Notes under the pieces: generated by a model
Told to the model about the DNA's origin: nothing
The model's input: only the letters and a program-made list of their open reading frames with translations
The model's database searches: none
In this document: one piece after another, positions 40,569-49,973 of the stretch
How the letters are laid out: every line of letters begins with the position of its first letter
Position numbering within the stretch: the stretch's first letter is position 1
Source of the DNA: Prochlorococcus sp. AG-442-M23
GTDB lineage: Bacteria > Cyanobacteriota > Cyanobacteriia > PCC-6307 > Cyanobiaceae
Length of the DNA: 64,000 nt
Direction of reading: 5' to 3'
NCBI GenBank assembly: GCA_003209655.1
Contig: QCPW01000002.1
Span: 62,001 to 126,000, forward strand
Position numbers and translations under genes: made by a program

Positions 40569-41735
40569 TTATTTACTATTTCTTATTAATACTATAGGTG
40601 TTTTTTCGTCAGAATTGCCTGCTGGGTTAATCTTTAAGATTTCTTTGAGTAGATCATTAACTGAATCATTTGAACTGGCTAAGATTTTTACACCACCAAG
40701 ATCATTAACATCAACAACTGCTACTTCTACTTCAAGCTGTTTTGATAATTTATTACAAAACAATTTAGTATTTATTGGACCCATAACAATACTTTTATCA
40801 TATGGAACAACTGTTCCACTAATATCATCAATTAGTGAAGATTCAAAACCGGTTAATCTATAAAATATTCCTTTAACCCCAATACATTTAAATAAAAATC
40901 CCAAAATTAAGGAAAAGGTTATTCTCGTTACACCTATTTTATCGATTAGTAATTGCATGCCACAAGCGGTTGCAAGACTACTTGTTGGATGAAAAAAATA
41001 ACATAATATTTTAGAAAGGTAATTATATTCTAAATTTTGAGGAGCTATATACCTTCCTTGCATAATTGCTAAAGGTGACTCGCCTATAGTTAAAATATCA
41101 TTTTTTCTTATAACATCCTTACAGTAATTCGTAACAGTTTCTATTGGATTATCAAAGGATCCAAGCAAATCAGTCTTTACTGCTATAGCTTTATAGTCTT
41201 GATTTAAAGGAATTTGAACTAGCTCTTTTTTATTTTGATTTTGATGATTAAGATTAACTAAAAAACAATCTTGTTTTTTAGTTAATCCAAAATGACCATA
41301 ATTTTCCCAAAATACTTTAAACCATATATATTTAATTTTGTTTTTTAAATCGCTATTTTTAAATTTTAAAATAACTTGTATTTTTAGTTCTGAGTTTGTT
41401 TTTATAATTGTTGTTGGCCAATAATTATAAATGTTTTTTTTAATAGATCCAGAATAAATATAAATAGTTTCCTCATAATTTATATCTTTAAGATATTGGT
41501 TATCTTTTCCTTTAAAAAAATCTAAATCAAGATCTAAATTAGAAACCATAGTTTCTTTATATTTACTTTTATTGACTATTTTTATATCAATAACCACTTC
41601 AATATAATTGTCTTTTTTTCTTGATTTATAATTTTGAGGTATTAAAAGTAATTTTGTTTTTGGGAAGAAATTAATATACAAATCTGAAAAAATTGTCAAA
41701 AATAAAAATATGAAAAATATATTTAAAATGAACAT
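40569..41735 (-). CDS. CofE-like (F420-0 gamma-glutamyl ligase family) membrane protein
   Basis: 388 residues. An N-terminal hydrophobic segment (about 1-20, FILNIFFIFLFLTIF) is followed by a beta-rich region (about 25-165). A CofE-like domain comes next, with IAVKTDLLGSFDNPIE (about 188), IGESPLAIMQGRY (about 218) and DISGTVVPYDKSIVMGP (about 305). CofE adds glutamates to F420, a cofactor that Prochlorococcus is not known to make, so another gamma-glutamylation is more likely. The homology call rests on motif resemblance. Confidence 0.7.
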   Translation of the reverse strand: MFILNIFFIFLFLTIFSDLYINFFPKTKLLLIPQNYKSRKKDNYIEVVIDIKIVNKSKYKETMVSNLDLDLDFFKGKDNQYLKDINYEETIYIYSGSIKKNIYNYWPTTIIKTNSELKIQVILKFKNSDLKNKIKYIWFKVFWENYGHFGLTKKQDCFLVNLNHQNQNKKELVQIPLNQDYKAIAVKTDLLGSFDNPIETVTNYCKDVIRKNDILTIGESPLAIMQGRYIAPQNLEYNYLSKILCYFFHPTSSLATACGMQLLIDKIGVTRITFSLILGFLFKCIGVKGIFYRLTGFESSLIDDISGTVVPYDKSIVMGPINTKLFCNKLSKQLEVEVAVVDVNDLGGVKILASSNDSVNDLLKEILKINPAGNSDEKTPIVLIRNSK

Positions 41736-41765
41736 ATAATTGTTATCTAAAAAGATTTTTAGTAA

Positions 41766-42299
41766 TCATTTTTTTTCTGAGATTATACTGTTGTATTCAT
41801 TAAAGCTCTCAACTGAGAATGTCGAGTCATTTATATCGATTCCTTTTAATTCCCCAATAGTTTTATTTAAATCATCAATATTAACCAATCCATTTTTATC
41901 AAATTTAATTTCCCCTTTACTGTCCAAAATTATAGTCTGAGGAATTAAGCCATTCCAATAGTAATTAGGTTGATATGAGCTTGATTCAGATGATTCATTT
42001 TGTATTTCATCAGTAGTTAAAGCAATCAAGTCGATATTATTTCTCCAAATTAGATCTAAACCAGAAATTATTGGAGCCATAGCTTTACTATCAGAGCTAT
42101 CATCTAGATAAAAAAATAAAACAGATACCCTTCCGTTTTTTATTGATTCTTCAATAGTGGTTTTAGGAGGGACTATTGCTCCATTTCCTGCATATATTGG
42201 GAAAATATTTCCGTCATAACTATTAGTATCCCTACTCGCATAAGCTGGATAAGAACTAAAAAAGATTAATAAGATTAGTATTGATTGTAATAGCTTCAT
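41766..42299 (-). CDS. Thioredoxin-fold lumenal protein, possible PSI accumulation factor
   Basis: 177 residues with a cleavable signal peptide (KLLQSILILLIFFSSYPAYA, about 2-21). The mature part resembles a thioredoxin fold (SVLFFYLDDSSDSKAMAPI, then GLIPQTIILDSKGEIKFDKNG) but has no CxxC, so it is not a redox enzyme. Cyanobacterial relatives are annotated as thylakoid photosystem I accumulation factors; I recall this name but cannot verify it here. It lies 15 bases after the DUF3685 gene in the same direction. Confidence 0.7.
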   Translation of the reverse strand: MKLLQSILILLIFFSSYPAYASRDTNSYDGNIFPIYAGNGAIVPPKTTIEESIKNGRVSVLFFYLDDSSDSKAMAPIISGLDLIWRNNIDLIALTTDEIQNESSESSSYQPNYYWNGLIPQTIILDSKGEIKFDKNGLVNIDDLNKTIGELKGIDINDSTFSVESFNEYNSIISEKK

Positions 42300-42314
42300 T
42301 AAAAGAAGAAAAAT

Positions 42315-43937
42315 TTATTTAGTACTTGATCTGCCTAGACCTTGTAGTATTCCTTTCCCGACTAATCCAATAGCTTTACCAACTACTTTTGTTAAGAAAT
42401 TCACGAAAAGGTTTCCGATATATTTTACAGCAATTTCTAATTGTGGAGCTATAGCATCTCTAATTTCAACTAATAAAGTAACTTGTTTTTGAAACCAATC
42501 TAAATTTTCTAGTTCTTTTTCTCTATTCTCATTTTTGTAGTATCTTGTAAATTTAGAATCAATGATATCAATATATTCACGCTTACTTTCATATAAATAG
42601 ATAGGCATATAGATATTTTCGTGCCACCTATTATAGTTGTTGATATTATTTCTAAATCTTTCGAAAGATCTTGTAGATTGCAATTGTTGATTTATAAGTA
42701 TTGTTCTTAATTCTGGCCAATTTGAACAAATATTAAATACTTCAGAGGCCAATAAATTACAATTTCTTATTATCCAATTAGATATTATATTTTCTAGAAC
42801 AATAAATGTTTCCGATTCAAATAATGGCAATAGTTTGCCATCATAATCTATGGGTTCATTTTTTACTATTGGATCTATAAACATTATTGACTCATGGGAC
42901 TCTCTATCTCTTTCATCGAATGTTACTTCTTTATAAATATACTCATTTAAAGATATGGACTCTCCATTTTTTTTAACTCTAAAATAACTTTCAGTTATAT
43001 TTGAAATGGTATTTAGCTTTAGTTCCTCAATAAGAGAATTAAAATCATCTCTATAATCTTTTTCTTTATAGTTTTCTTTTATATTTTTTATTAAATTATC
43101 TAATTCATCAAGCATTTTGGAGATTAGACGAGAAATAAACTCTTTTTTTATTCCTGATAAAATGATTGATGAATTATTAAATTCAACATCAAAATTTTTT
43201 AAATCATATCTTTTGCTAAGACGTTTAAGAATTAAATCCCAAATTTCTAATCCATTTTTATCTTTTATAAAGATAGTATTAGTATTTTTATCATTTATTT
43301 TAATTTTGTTTTCAGTATAAATAGCCTCTGAATAAATGTCTAATGAATTACCCCATATAAATATAAGAAAGGATTTTGCAGTTATTAGCTCTCTTAATCT
43401 ACCCTTTAATATGAATTTATAAAATTCAGGAGTCGAATCAGAATTTACATACTTAAAAATATAATTTATTTCATTATCAATTTGCTTGAGTCCTGATGAT
43501 AATAATTTCTGATTAAAAGAAGGTTTTTTTTCATTTTTTATAACTACAGAAGGATTATTTTCTAGATCAAATACTCTGCCCCCCTCTGAAATAATATTTA
43601 TAGATTCAAGAACTTTATTAACACTTGGGTTTAATAGTAAACCTTCGCTATTAAAAGATGGAATTACATTTGTTTTATTTAAAAGGTCTCCCGAAAAGAT
43701 TATAAGAATATTTGACTCATCCCATCTTTCTTTTAATTTTAATAATTCCAATCTTATTAGATCTTCAGATTGGTAATTAAGAATATTCCAGATTATTAAA
43801 TCTGGATTTAAATCTTTAATGCCACTATCTAGGGTGATATTTAATTTATTGTCTAAAGAAGTCAACTTTAATGATAAAGATTCTGCAATTAAGCTTGGAG
43901 CAATAATTAGGATAGATTTTTTCTTGCTTAATTCCAA
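42315..43937 (-). CDS. DUF3685 protein
   Basis: 540 residues. The N-terminal 100 residues resemble a degenerate response-regulator receiver fold (SILIIAPSLIAESLSLKL, LNPDLIIWNIL) without the expected phospho-acceptor set. The C-terminal about 190 residues carry the cyanobacterial DUF3685 region, ending with a hydrophobic, Gly-rich tail AVKYIGNLFVNFLTKVVGKAIGL split around the membrane. Function is unknown. It forms an apparent operon with the thioredoxin-fold lumenal gene. Confidence 0.8.
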   Translation of the reverse strand: MELSKKKSILIIAPSLIAESLSLKLTSLDNKLNITLDSGIKDLNPDLIIWNILNYQSEDLIRLELLKLKERWDESNILIIFSGDLLNKTNVIPSFNSEGLLLNPSVNKVLESINIISEGGRVFDLENNPSVVIKNEKKPSFNQKLLSSGLKQIDNEINYIFKYVNSDSTPEFYKFILKGRLRELITAKSFLIFIWGNSLDIYSEAIYTENKIKINDKNTNTIFIKDKNGLEIWDLILKRLSKRYDLKNFDVEFNNSSIILSGIKKEFISRLISKMLDELDNLIKNIKENYKEKDYRDDFNSLIEELKLNTISNITESYFRVKKNGESISLNEYIYKEVTFDERDRESHESIMFIDPIVKNEPIDYDGKLLPLFESETFIVLENIISNWIIRNCNLLASEVFNICSNWPELRTILINQQLQSTRSFERFRNNINNYNRWHENIYMPIYLYESKREYIDIIDSKFTRYYKNENREKELENLDWFQKQVTLLVEIRDAIAPQLEIAVKYIGNLFVNFLTKVVGKAIGLVGKGILQGLGRSSTK

Positions 43938-44016
43938 TTTTAAAAGATTACCTCTTTTACAAAATTAACTAACAAATCAGGTAAAATCCAGTGCTTAATA
44001 ATATTTACTAGGACTT

Positions 44017-44784
44017 TTAAGCGTAATAGTCTTTATTAATTGGAATATCATTTATTCTTTCTGGAGATAATATGTTATTTGCTTCACTGATAGTAAATTT
44101 ATTCTCATATAGAGCCTTTCCTACTATTACTCCATGTAGTCCGTAATGCTCAAGTTTTGTTAATGATAATAAATCAGAAATTGTACCCACACCTCCTGAA
44201 GCAATGACAGGGATGTTAGTAATTTCAAGAATTTTTTTTATAAAAACTTCATTAGTTCCTTCTAAAGTCCCATCAGTATTTATATCCGTAACAACAAAAC
44301 TAGCTATTTTAAAGTTAGAAAATTCTTTTACTAGATCTGTTGCTAATACATCTGATTGTTTTAACCACCCTCTTGTGCTGATTTTTCCATCTTTTGCATC
44401 AATTCCAATAATTATTTTTTTTGGATATTTGCTTGATAAATTTTTTACTAATTCTTTATTTTCAATAGCAGAAGTACCCATTATTACCTTGTCAACACCA
44501 TAAGATAGTAATTGTTCAATCCTTTCTAGTGATCTTACACCACCTCCAATTTGTATCGGAATGTTGACTTCATTTACAATCTTTTTTATTGATTGATCAT
44601 TAATAGGTATACCAGTCTTTGCGGCATCCAAATCAACTATGTGAATACATTTCGCACCCTCCTTTTCCCAATATTTGGCTTGCTCATGAGGTTCTTTAGA
44701 AAAATCTTTTCTCTTGTTAAAGTCACCTTTAAAAAGTCTTACGCATTTACCGTTCATTAAATCTATTGCTGGGATTAGTTGCAT
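44017..44784 (-). CDS. hisA: ProFAR isomerase HisA
   Basis: Histidine synthesis step 4, an Amadori rearrangement on a TIM barrel. The catalytic Asp residues are in PAIDLMNGKCVRLFKGDF (about 5-22) and IIGIDAKDGKISTRGW (about 124-139). Phosphate-binding repeats QIGGGVRS (about 77) and ASGGVGTISDL (about 195) are intact. The length is 255 residues. It diverges from the epimerase gene across a 92-base region. Confidence 0.96.
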   Translation of the reverse strand: MQLIPAIDLMNGKCVRLFKGDFNKRKDFSKEPHEQAKYWEKEGAKCIHIVDLDAAKTGIPINDQSIKKIVNEVNIPIQIGGGVRSLERIEQLLSYGVDKVIMGTSAIENKELVKNLSSKYPKKIIIGIDAKDGKISTRGWLKQSDVLATDLVKEFSNFKIASFVVTDINTDGTLEGTNEVFIKKILEITNIPVIASGGVGTISDLLSLTKLEHYGLHGVIVGKALYENKFTISEANNILSPERINDIPINKDYYA

Positions 44785-44876
44785 GATTTTGTCCTTTTCA
44801 TTAATTACTTACTAGTAGTACTATTCATTATGTAGATCTAACTTAGATTACTACTTTACTTTAATACTTTTGGAAT

Positions 44877-45797
44877 ATGAAAATTCTTGTAATGGGTGGC
44901 ACAAGATTTGTCGGTAAGTCTCTGGTAGCAAAATTGCTAAGTCATGATTTTGATATTGATATCTTTACAAGAGGTAATAAATCTATTCCTGAAAATACAA
45001 ATTTAATAAAGGGTGATAGAAATAATATCGAAAGTATTCTTAAAATAAAAGATAAAAAATATGATGTAATTTACGATATCTCTGGTCGTGAATTAGAACA
45101 AACAAAACTTCTTATAGAGAATTTAGATAACTCTTTCCAGAGATATATATATGTAAGCTCTGCAGGAGTTTACAAAGATAATTGTGAACTCCCCTTATCC
45201 GAAGTTGATCCAATTGATCCAGAAAGTAGGCATAAAGGAAAGTTTGAGACAGAAAATTGGTTAAAAAACCAAAAAATTCCTTTTACAAGTTTTAGACCTA
45301 CTTATATTTATGGACCAGGAAATTATAATAAAATTGAAAATTGGTTTTTTGAAAGGTTATTTACTAAAAAATCTATACCAATTCCTGGTGACGGTTCTTT
45401 AATTACTCAGCTAGGCCATGTTTCGGATCTGACTGATGTAATGATTAGGTGCATAAATTTTGAAAATTCCAAAAATAATATTTATAATTGTTCAGGTGAA
45501 AAAGGAGTAACAATCAAGGGTTTAATTTATTTCTGTGCGAATGTTCTTGGATTAAACCAAAATGAGATTTCTTTAAGAACATTTGATTATCAAAAATTAG
45601 ATCCTAAGTCGCGAAAGGGATTTCCAATTAGATTAAATCATTATCAGACTGATATCTCTAAGATAAAACGTGATTTAGAGTGGGCGCCAACTTTTGATTT
45701 ACTTAATGGTCTAAAGGATAGTTTTGTGAATGATTTTAATAATAAAAAGAGTGAGGAGTTTGATGAAAATTCAGATAATATTCTTTTTAATTCTTAA
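44877..45797 (+). CDS. NAD-dependent epimerase/dehydratase, CSP41-like
   Basis: Extended SDR family, 306 residues. The N-terminal cofactor motif is MGGTRFVGKSLVAKLL (about 6-21), then YVSSAGVYKDN (about 95) and RPTYIYGPGNYN (about 142). The plain Tyr-x3-Lys dyad of sugar epimerases is not evident, resembling the CSP41/RNA-binding relatives of plastids. The substrate is therefore uncertain. Its 3' end overlaps pgsA on the other strand by 27 bases. Confidence 0.8.
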   Translation: MKILVMGGTRFVGKSLVAKLLSHDFDIDIFTRGNKSIPENTNLIKGDRNNIESILKIKDKKYDVIYDISGRELEQTKLLIENLDNSFQRYIYVSSAGVYKDNCELPLSEVDPIDPESRHKGKFETENWLKNQKIPFTSFRPTYIYGPGNYNKIENWFFERLFTKKSIPIPGDGSLITQLGHVSDLTDVMIRCINFENSKNNIYNCSGEKGVTIKGLIYFCANVLGLNQNEISLRTFDYQKLDPKSRKGFPIRLNHYQTDISKIKRDLEWAPTFDLLNGLKDSFVNDFNNKKSEEFDENSDNILFNS

Positions 45798-46310
45798 ATA
45801 GCCTAACAAAGTCACTAAAGTCAGGATGAATCCTAACCAATAAAAAATTAAAGCCAAATTATTCAATAAGCTAATTTTAAATGGTGTAAAGAAGGTAATT
45901 ACTGAAATAAAAAAGAAAAATGTTTTATATTTTCCTAACATTGATGCTGGTAAACCATCTTTTGTAGAGTTCCTTAGGCTAGAGATAATTAATTCTCTAA
46001 ATAAAATTAATGACAAAGACCAGAAGGGTATAAAATTATTTTTACAAAGGAAGGTCAAAGGAATTAAATAGAATACTTTATCGCTTAAGGGATCAAGGAT
46101 AGCTCCTAATCTGGTTTTAAGATTAAATTTCCTTGCAATTAACCCGTCAAAATAATCAGTTAAACCTCCAATAATAATTAGTATAAAGACATAAAAAGGT
46201 CTGTTAATTTCTAAAAAAAGTATTAATGGAAATACAAGTAAAAGACGAGATATCGATAATAAATTGGGAATATTCAATGCCAAATTTTTAAGATTTTTTC
46301 TTAATAACAA
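45771..46310 (-). CDS. pgsA: CDP-diacylglycerol-glycerol-3-phosphate 3-phosphatidyltransferase
   Basis: Makes phosphatidylglycerophosphate, precursor of phosphatidylglycerol, an essential thylakoid lipid. The CDP-alcohol phosphotransferase motif D-G-x2-A-R-x8-G-x3-D-x3-D is complete in DYFDGLIARKFNLKTRLG followed by AILDPLSDK (about 52-78). Several membrane segments follow. The 179 residues are typical. It converges with the upstream epimerase gene with a 27-base overlap. Confidence 0.93.
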   Translation of the reverse strand: MLLRKNLKNLALNIPNLLSISRLLLVFPLILFLEINRPFYVFILIIIGGLTDYFDGLIARKFNLKTRLGAILDPLSDKVFYLIPLTFLCKNNFIPFWSLSLILFRELIISSLRNSTKDGLPASMLGKYKTFFFFISVITFFTPFKISLLNNLALIFYWLGFILTLVTLLGYLRIKKNII

Positions 46311-46494
46311 ATTATTTTTTGTATATAAAAAATATATTACACTCTCAACAAGCTTAAATTTTTAGTAAAAATTTTAAATGGTTTTTGATGCTAGATTCTA
46401 AAATTTAATTTAAATCTGAATCCTAAAGATTATAAACTCAACTTCTCTATATGAATGATGATGTTTTATATTACAAAATTATTCTTTATATCTA

Positions 46495-47106
46495 ATGCAG
46501 CCTCATAGCCTAAAGCTATCTCCAGAATCGGATTTGATAAATTCAATTAAAGAATATTCTTTATCGAATAATTTATACGGGTATGTTTCTGGAGTGGTTG
46601 GTAATCTTAGAACAGTTTGTATTCAATGCCCAGGTAATCAAGAGATAAATAAATTTGAAGGAAATCTAGAGATAGTTTCTTTAAACGGACATTTTAATAA
46701 AGGAGATGTTCATTTACATTTGAGTTTTGCAGATGAGGGATGTAATGTGTTTGGCGGGCATCTTGAGGAGGGATGTATTGTAAAAAAAGGTACTGATATA
46801 TTATTAATTTCTTTTGAACAGAAAATTATTAATATCTCAAATCATGATTTAATCACTAATGAATCTCGTGTAAAAGCATATATTTTAAAGGATTGTCCTT
46901 GGTCTAAAAGAGCAATTAGGTTGCTAAATTCTTTATCTATCCCTCATGAAGTTACTCTAATAGACAATGATGAGAGCTTTCAAAAAATTATGGTTCAAAG
47001 TAGCCATAATACTTTCCCTCAAATATTTTTGGATAATAAATTTTTTGGAGGATATGATGAACTTTCAGAACAAGCAAAATTAGATAACTTAATTTCATTT
47101 AAGTAA
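46495..47106 (+). CDS. PPC/DUF296 domain fused to a glutaredoxin-like domain
   Basis: 203 residues in two parts. Residues about 1-125 match the PPC (DUF296) fold, with SGVVGNLRTVCIQCPG and the metal-binding style HLHLSFADEGCNVFGGHLEEG (about 81-101; His-x-His and Gly-Gly-His). Residues about 128-203 look like glutaredoxin: VKAYILKDCPWSKRAIRLL with a CPWS (monothiol-type) active site, then NTFPQIFLDNKFFGGYDEL. PPC proteins bind DNA or metals. The fusion links a small-molecule or metal sensor to a glutaredoxin fold. Function is unknown. Confidence 0.8.
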   Translation: MQPHSLKLSPESDLINSIKEYSLSNNLYGYVSGVVGNLRTVCIQCPGNQEINKFEGNLEIVSLNGHFNKGDVHLHLSFADEGCNVFGGHLEEGCIVKKGTDILLISFEQKIINISNHDLITNESRVKAYILKDCPWSKRAIRLLNSLSIPHEVTLIDNDESFQKIMVQSSHNTFPQIFLDNKFFGGYDELSEQAKLDNLISFK

Positions 47107-47116
47107 TCTAAATTTT

Positions 47117-47305
47117 TTAACTATCACGATTAGTAAGCTTTTCAGCAACTAATTCGTCCTCTAACTGCTTTATTAATCTTGATACAAGACTCTGAAATTC
47201 TGGTTGACACCCTTTAAATGCAGCTTTATGTCTTATTGGCTCATTTCTAGTTCTTAAATCAGTAAGCATTAATTGTAATGCGTCAATTTTGGGATTTATT
47301 TTCAT
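47117..47305 (-). CDS. Small conserved hypothetical protein (62 aa)
   Basis: 62 residues, soluble and mostly helical: KIDALQLMLTDLRTRNEPIRHK, then a single Cys-containing loop GCQPEFQSLVSRLIKQLEDEL. No family is recognised, but the even amphipathic pattern and its dense conserved-looking core suggest a real cyanobacterial protein. It converges with the PPC-glutaredoxin gene 10 bases away and lies 26 bases downstream of the SDR gene on the same strand. Confidence 0.65.
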   Translation of the reverse strand: MKINPKIDALQLMLTDLRTRNEPIRHKAAFKGCQPEFQSLVSRLIKQLEDELVAEKLTNRDS

Positions 47306-47331
47306 AGTTTTAATTTATATATTTACATCTT

Positions 47332-47991
47332 TTAAATCATTTGCATAGCTTTTTTAAAAGATATCTTTTTATTATCATTCGAACTTGTAACTTCTATTAA
47401 TTTATTTATGGATTCTTTGTTTTTTAAAGAATCTATACAACATTGTGCAACTAATCTTCTCGGGATTGATCCATTAATTTGAGTATCCTCTTTTGAATAA
47501 TTTATATTTTCTGATTTAATATCTTCATTTTCCTTTAATCCTCCAGGTCTAATAATAGTCCATTCAAAATTTGAATTACGTAGAAAGCTTTCACCTAATT
47601 TTTTCCAAATAAGAATTAAACCAAATAAGTTTAATGGGTGAAATAATTTACCAGTACAAAGGGAACTAACTAAAATAACTCTTTTAATACCAACTCTTTT
47701 GCAACTCTCTAATTGCCTGTATACACCTAATGCATCAACCTTTGCAGGACCAGTTAAATCTAATGATGCTCTCGCTCCAGTCGCAATTATCAAAGCATCA
47801 ATATCTTTTAAAGCTTCATCAAGTTCACCTTTTTTGTCTAATGAAACCCTAATTGTTTCTAAACGCTCTAATCCTGCTGAGACTTTTGAATTCTTTCTGA
47901 TGATTTGCCTTACTTTATATCCTTTCTTAACTGCTTCTTCGGAAATTCTATAACCTGTTTTCCCCGATGCACCAGTAATTGCTATTTTCAT
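47332..47991 (-). CDS. NAD(P)H-binding atypical SDR (NmrA/SDR_a5-like)
   Basis: 219 residues with the dinucleotide motif ITGASGKTGYRISEEAV (about 4-20), then DALIIATGAR (about 64) and VILVSSLCTGK (about 105). The active-site Tyr-x3-Lys of classical SDRs is missing, as in complex I-associated and plastid Tic62-like atypical SDRs. The substrate is unknown. It sits between nth and the 62-residue gene on the same strand. Confidence 0.8.
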   Translation of the reverse strand: MKIAITGASGKTGYRISEEAVKKGYKVRQIIRKNSKVSAGLERLETIRVSLDKKGELDEALKDIDALIIATGARASLDLTGPAKVDALGVYRQLESCKRVGIKRVILVSSLCTGKLFHPLNLFGLILIWKKLGESFLRNSNFEWTIIRPGGLKENEDIKSENINYSKEDTQINGSIPRRLVAQCCIDSLKNKESINKLIEVTSSNDNKKISFKKAMQMI

Positions 47992-48025
47992 GATTAAAAA
48001 CTAATTTAAATATTATATAAATTTC

Positions 48026-48679
48026 TTAAGGCTTTTTGCATATAAATTTCTTTTTTCTTTTGGGATAAAGAGTGCGACATAAATAACATTTTGTTCCATC
48101 ACAGCCTCTTGCTGTGCAGTATTCTCTGCCATAAAAGATTATTTGCAAATGTAAGGTATTCCAATCATTAACAGGAAATATTTTTTTTAGGTCTTTTTCT
48201 GTTTGAACTACGCTATCACCATTTGATAGGCCCCATCTTTGTGCCAACCTGTGTATGTGAGTATCTACTGGGAATGAGGGTATTTTAAAAACTTGAGACA
48301 TTACAACTGATGCTGTTTTATGACCTACCCCTGGAAGAGATTCAAGCTTCTCAAAAGAAACTGGGACAGTACTATTATGCTTCTCAATCAATAATTTAGA
48401 TAAGTTATAGATGTTCTTTGATTTTTGATTCGATAGACCTAAAAATTTTATGTATTCGTAAATGCCATTAATACCTAGCTGTATCATCTTTTCTGGATTA
48501 TCTGCAACTTTAAATAAACTTTTTGTTAATTCATTAACTTTCTTATCTGTTGATTGAGCACTTAAAACTACGGCGACTAGAAGAGTATATGCATTTGTAT
48601 GATCAAGGGGGATTGGAGGCGATGGATATAGCTTTTTGAGTTCCTTGCGTATAATTTCTGCTCTTTCAGACTTTCTCAT
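48026..48679 (-). CDS. nth: Endonuclease III
   Basis: Base-excision DNA glycosylase/AP lyase for oxidised pyrimidines. The helix-hairpin-helix reads LPGVGHKTASVV (about 113-124) with the catalytic Lys, and VDTHIHRLAQRWGL (about 137) has the catalytic Asp. The iron-sulfur loop reads YCTARGCDGTKCYLCRTLYP (about 186-205). Its Cys spacing (C-x4-C-x4-C-x2-C) differs from the E. coli C-x6-C-x2-C-x5-C, which I believe is a cyanobacterial variant. It is divergent from the iron-type ABC ATPase. Confidence 0.95.
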   Translation of the reverse strand: MRKSERAEIIRKELKKLYPSPPIPLDHTNAYTLLVAVVLSAQSTDKKVNELTKSLFKVADNPEKMIQLGINGIYEYIKFLGLSNQKSKNIYNLSKLLIEKHNSTVPVSFEKLESLPGVGHKTASVVMSQVFKIPSFPVDTHIHRLAQRWGLSNGDSVVQTEKDLKKIFPVNDWNTLHLQIIFYGREYCTARGCDGTKCYLCRTLYPKRKKKFICKKP

Positions 48680-48774
48680 TAAATTTGAAAATTAAATGGT
48701 GTATAAAATTATACATGGATTATTTCAGGTGTATATTTTCTGCTAACTTAATATATTTGAATAAGAAGAACTTA

Positions 48775-49833
48775 GTGAAAAATGATGCGTTAATAATTGA
48801 TGATTTGCATCATAAATATGATAGGAGAGAATGTTCAAATTGGATATTAAACGAAATTAACCTGAAAATTGAAAATGGCGAATTGTTAGGCTTGCTTGGT
48901 CCTTCTGGTTGCGGAAAAACTACTCTTTTAAGATTAATCGCGGGGTTCGAATATCCCTCTAAAGGTAGGATTTCTCTAAATGATAAGGAAATTTCAAGTA
49001 GGAAAAAAATTCTTAGTCCTGAGAAAAGAAATATTGGTATGGTTTTTCAAGACTATGCACTTTTCCCTCACTTAACCGTTTTGGAAAATGTAATTTTTGG
49101 TTTGAAAAACAAAAAAGACAGATCTAGAGTTGATTATTTATTGAATGTTGTTGGTCTTGATAGTTTTGTTGAAAGGTACCCACATGAACTCTCTGGAGGC
49201 CAAAAACAAAGACTCGCAATTGCGAGAGCTCTTGCTCCAGGTACAAATTTTATTTTATTAGATGAACCTTTTTGTAGTCTTGATATGCATGTCAAACTAA
49301 AATTGAGAAGTGAACTCCCTAATATCCTAAAAGGTTGCAATGCAAGCGGATTGATGGTTACTCATGATCCGGAAGAAGCGATGTCAATTTGCGATAAGGT
49401 CGCCGTTATGAATGATGGGAAAATACATCAAATTGATACGCCACTTAACCTTTTAAATAATCCCAAGACCATATTTGTTAGTAGTTTTATTTTGGGTAAT
49501 AATATTATTAATCTCAAAAAACATGGTAATTCATATATTTCTTGTTTAGGTGAAATAAATTGTTCAGAGTATTTGAAAAATACAGGTATCAAAAGCATGT
49601 CAATTTCGCCTAAATTTATTTCAATTAAAAGATCAGAATCTGGTGATGCGATTGTTATATCTAAAGAATTTCTTGGAGAATTTCTTATATATAAAGTATC
49701 TATTAATGGAAACATATTAAGGGTTAGAACTGATATTAATAATCTCCTTAATAATGGTGTTAAATGTTCTCTTTCTATTAATAAAAATAGTTATTATTTT
49801 TTATATCCTGGAGCATATAAGGAATATATATAG
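48775..49833 (+). CDS. ABC transporter ATP-binding protein, iron/spermidine (FutC/PotA-like) type
   Basis: 352 residues from the GTG at 48775; the frame runs back to TTG 48685, but the extra 30 residues do not look conserved. Walker A is GPSGCGKTTLLRL, the Q-loop is VFQDYALFPHLTV, the signature is LSGGQKQRLAIARAL and Walker B is FILLDEPFCSLD. A C-terminal TOBE-like domain (about 240-350) assigns it to the Fe3+/polyamine importer class. No permease is adjacent, as in cyanobacterial FutC, whose partners are often elsewhere. It lies 237 bases before ferritin. Confidence 0.8.
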   Translation: MKNDALIIDDLHHKYDRRECSNWILNEINLKIENGELLGLLGPSGCGKTTLLRLIAGFEYPSKGRISLNDKEISSRKKILSPEKRNIGMVFQDYALFPHLTVLENVIFGLKNKKDRSRVDYLLNVVGLDSFVERYPHELSGGQKQRLAIARALAPGTNFILLDEPFCSLDMHVKLKLRSELPNILKGCNASGLMVTHDPEEAMSICDKVAVMNDGKIHQIDTPLNLLNNPKTIFVSSFILGNNIINLKKHGNSYISCLGEINCSEYLKNTGIKSMSISPKFISIKRSESGDAIVISKEFLGEFLIYKVSINGNILRVRTDINNLLNNGVKCSLSINKNSYYFLYPGAYKEYI

Positions 49834-49840
49834 ACTTTTT

Positions 49841-49963
49841 TTATAAGCAATTACACTTGCCCCCCTTCCAATTAGAGCATTTTTTCTTTTTACATTTCTT
49901 TTTTTTACTGTTATATATTTTATTAGTTAATAGCAGTTCAGAAAATCTGTACTGTAAATTCAT
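49841..49963 (-). CDS. Cys/Lys-rich 40-residue peptide divergent from ferritin
   Basis: A 40-residue ORF runs from ATG 49963 to TAA 49841. After a plain N-terminal half (MNLQYRFSELLLTNK) it ends with four Lys, Cys, four Lys, Cys and then NWKGGKCNCL, so Cys fall at about 24, 29, 37 and 39 (C-x4-C-x7-C-x-C). This looks like a small metal-binding peptide. Its start lies 11 bases from a Fur-box-like site shared with the ferritin promoter. It converges with the ABC ATPase stop, 7 bases away. No family is recognised, and expression is unproven. Confidence 0.5.
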   Translation of the reverse strand: MNLQYRFSELLLTNKIYNSKKKKCKKKKCSNWKGGKCNCL

Positions 49964-49973
49964 TTATAGTATT

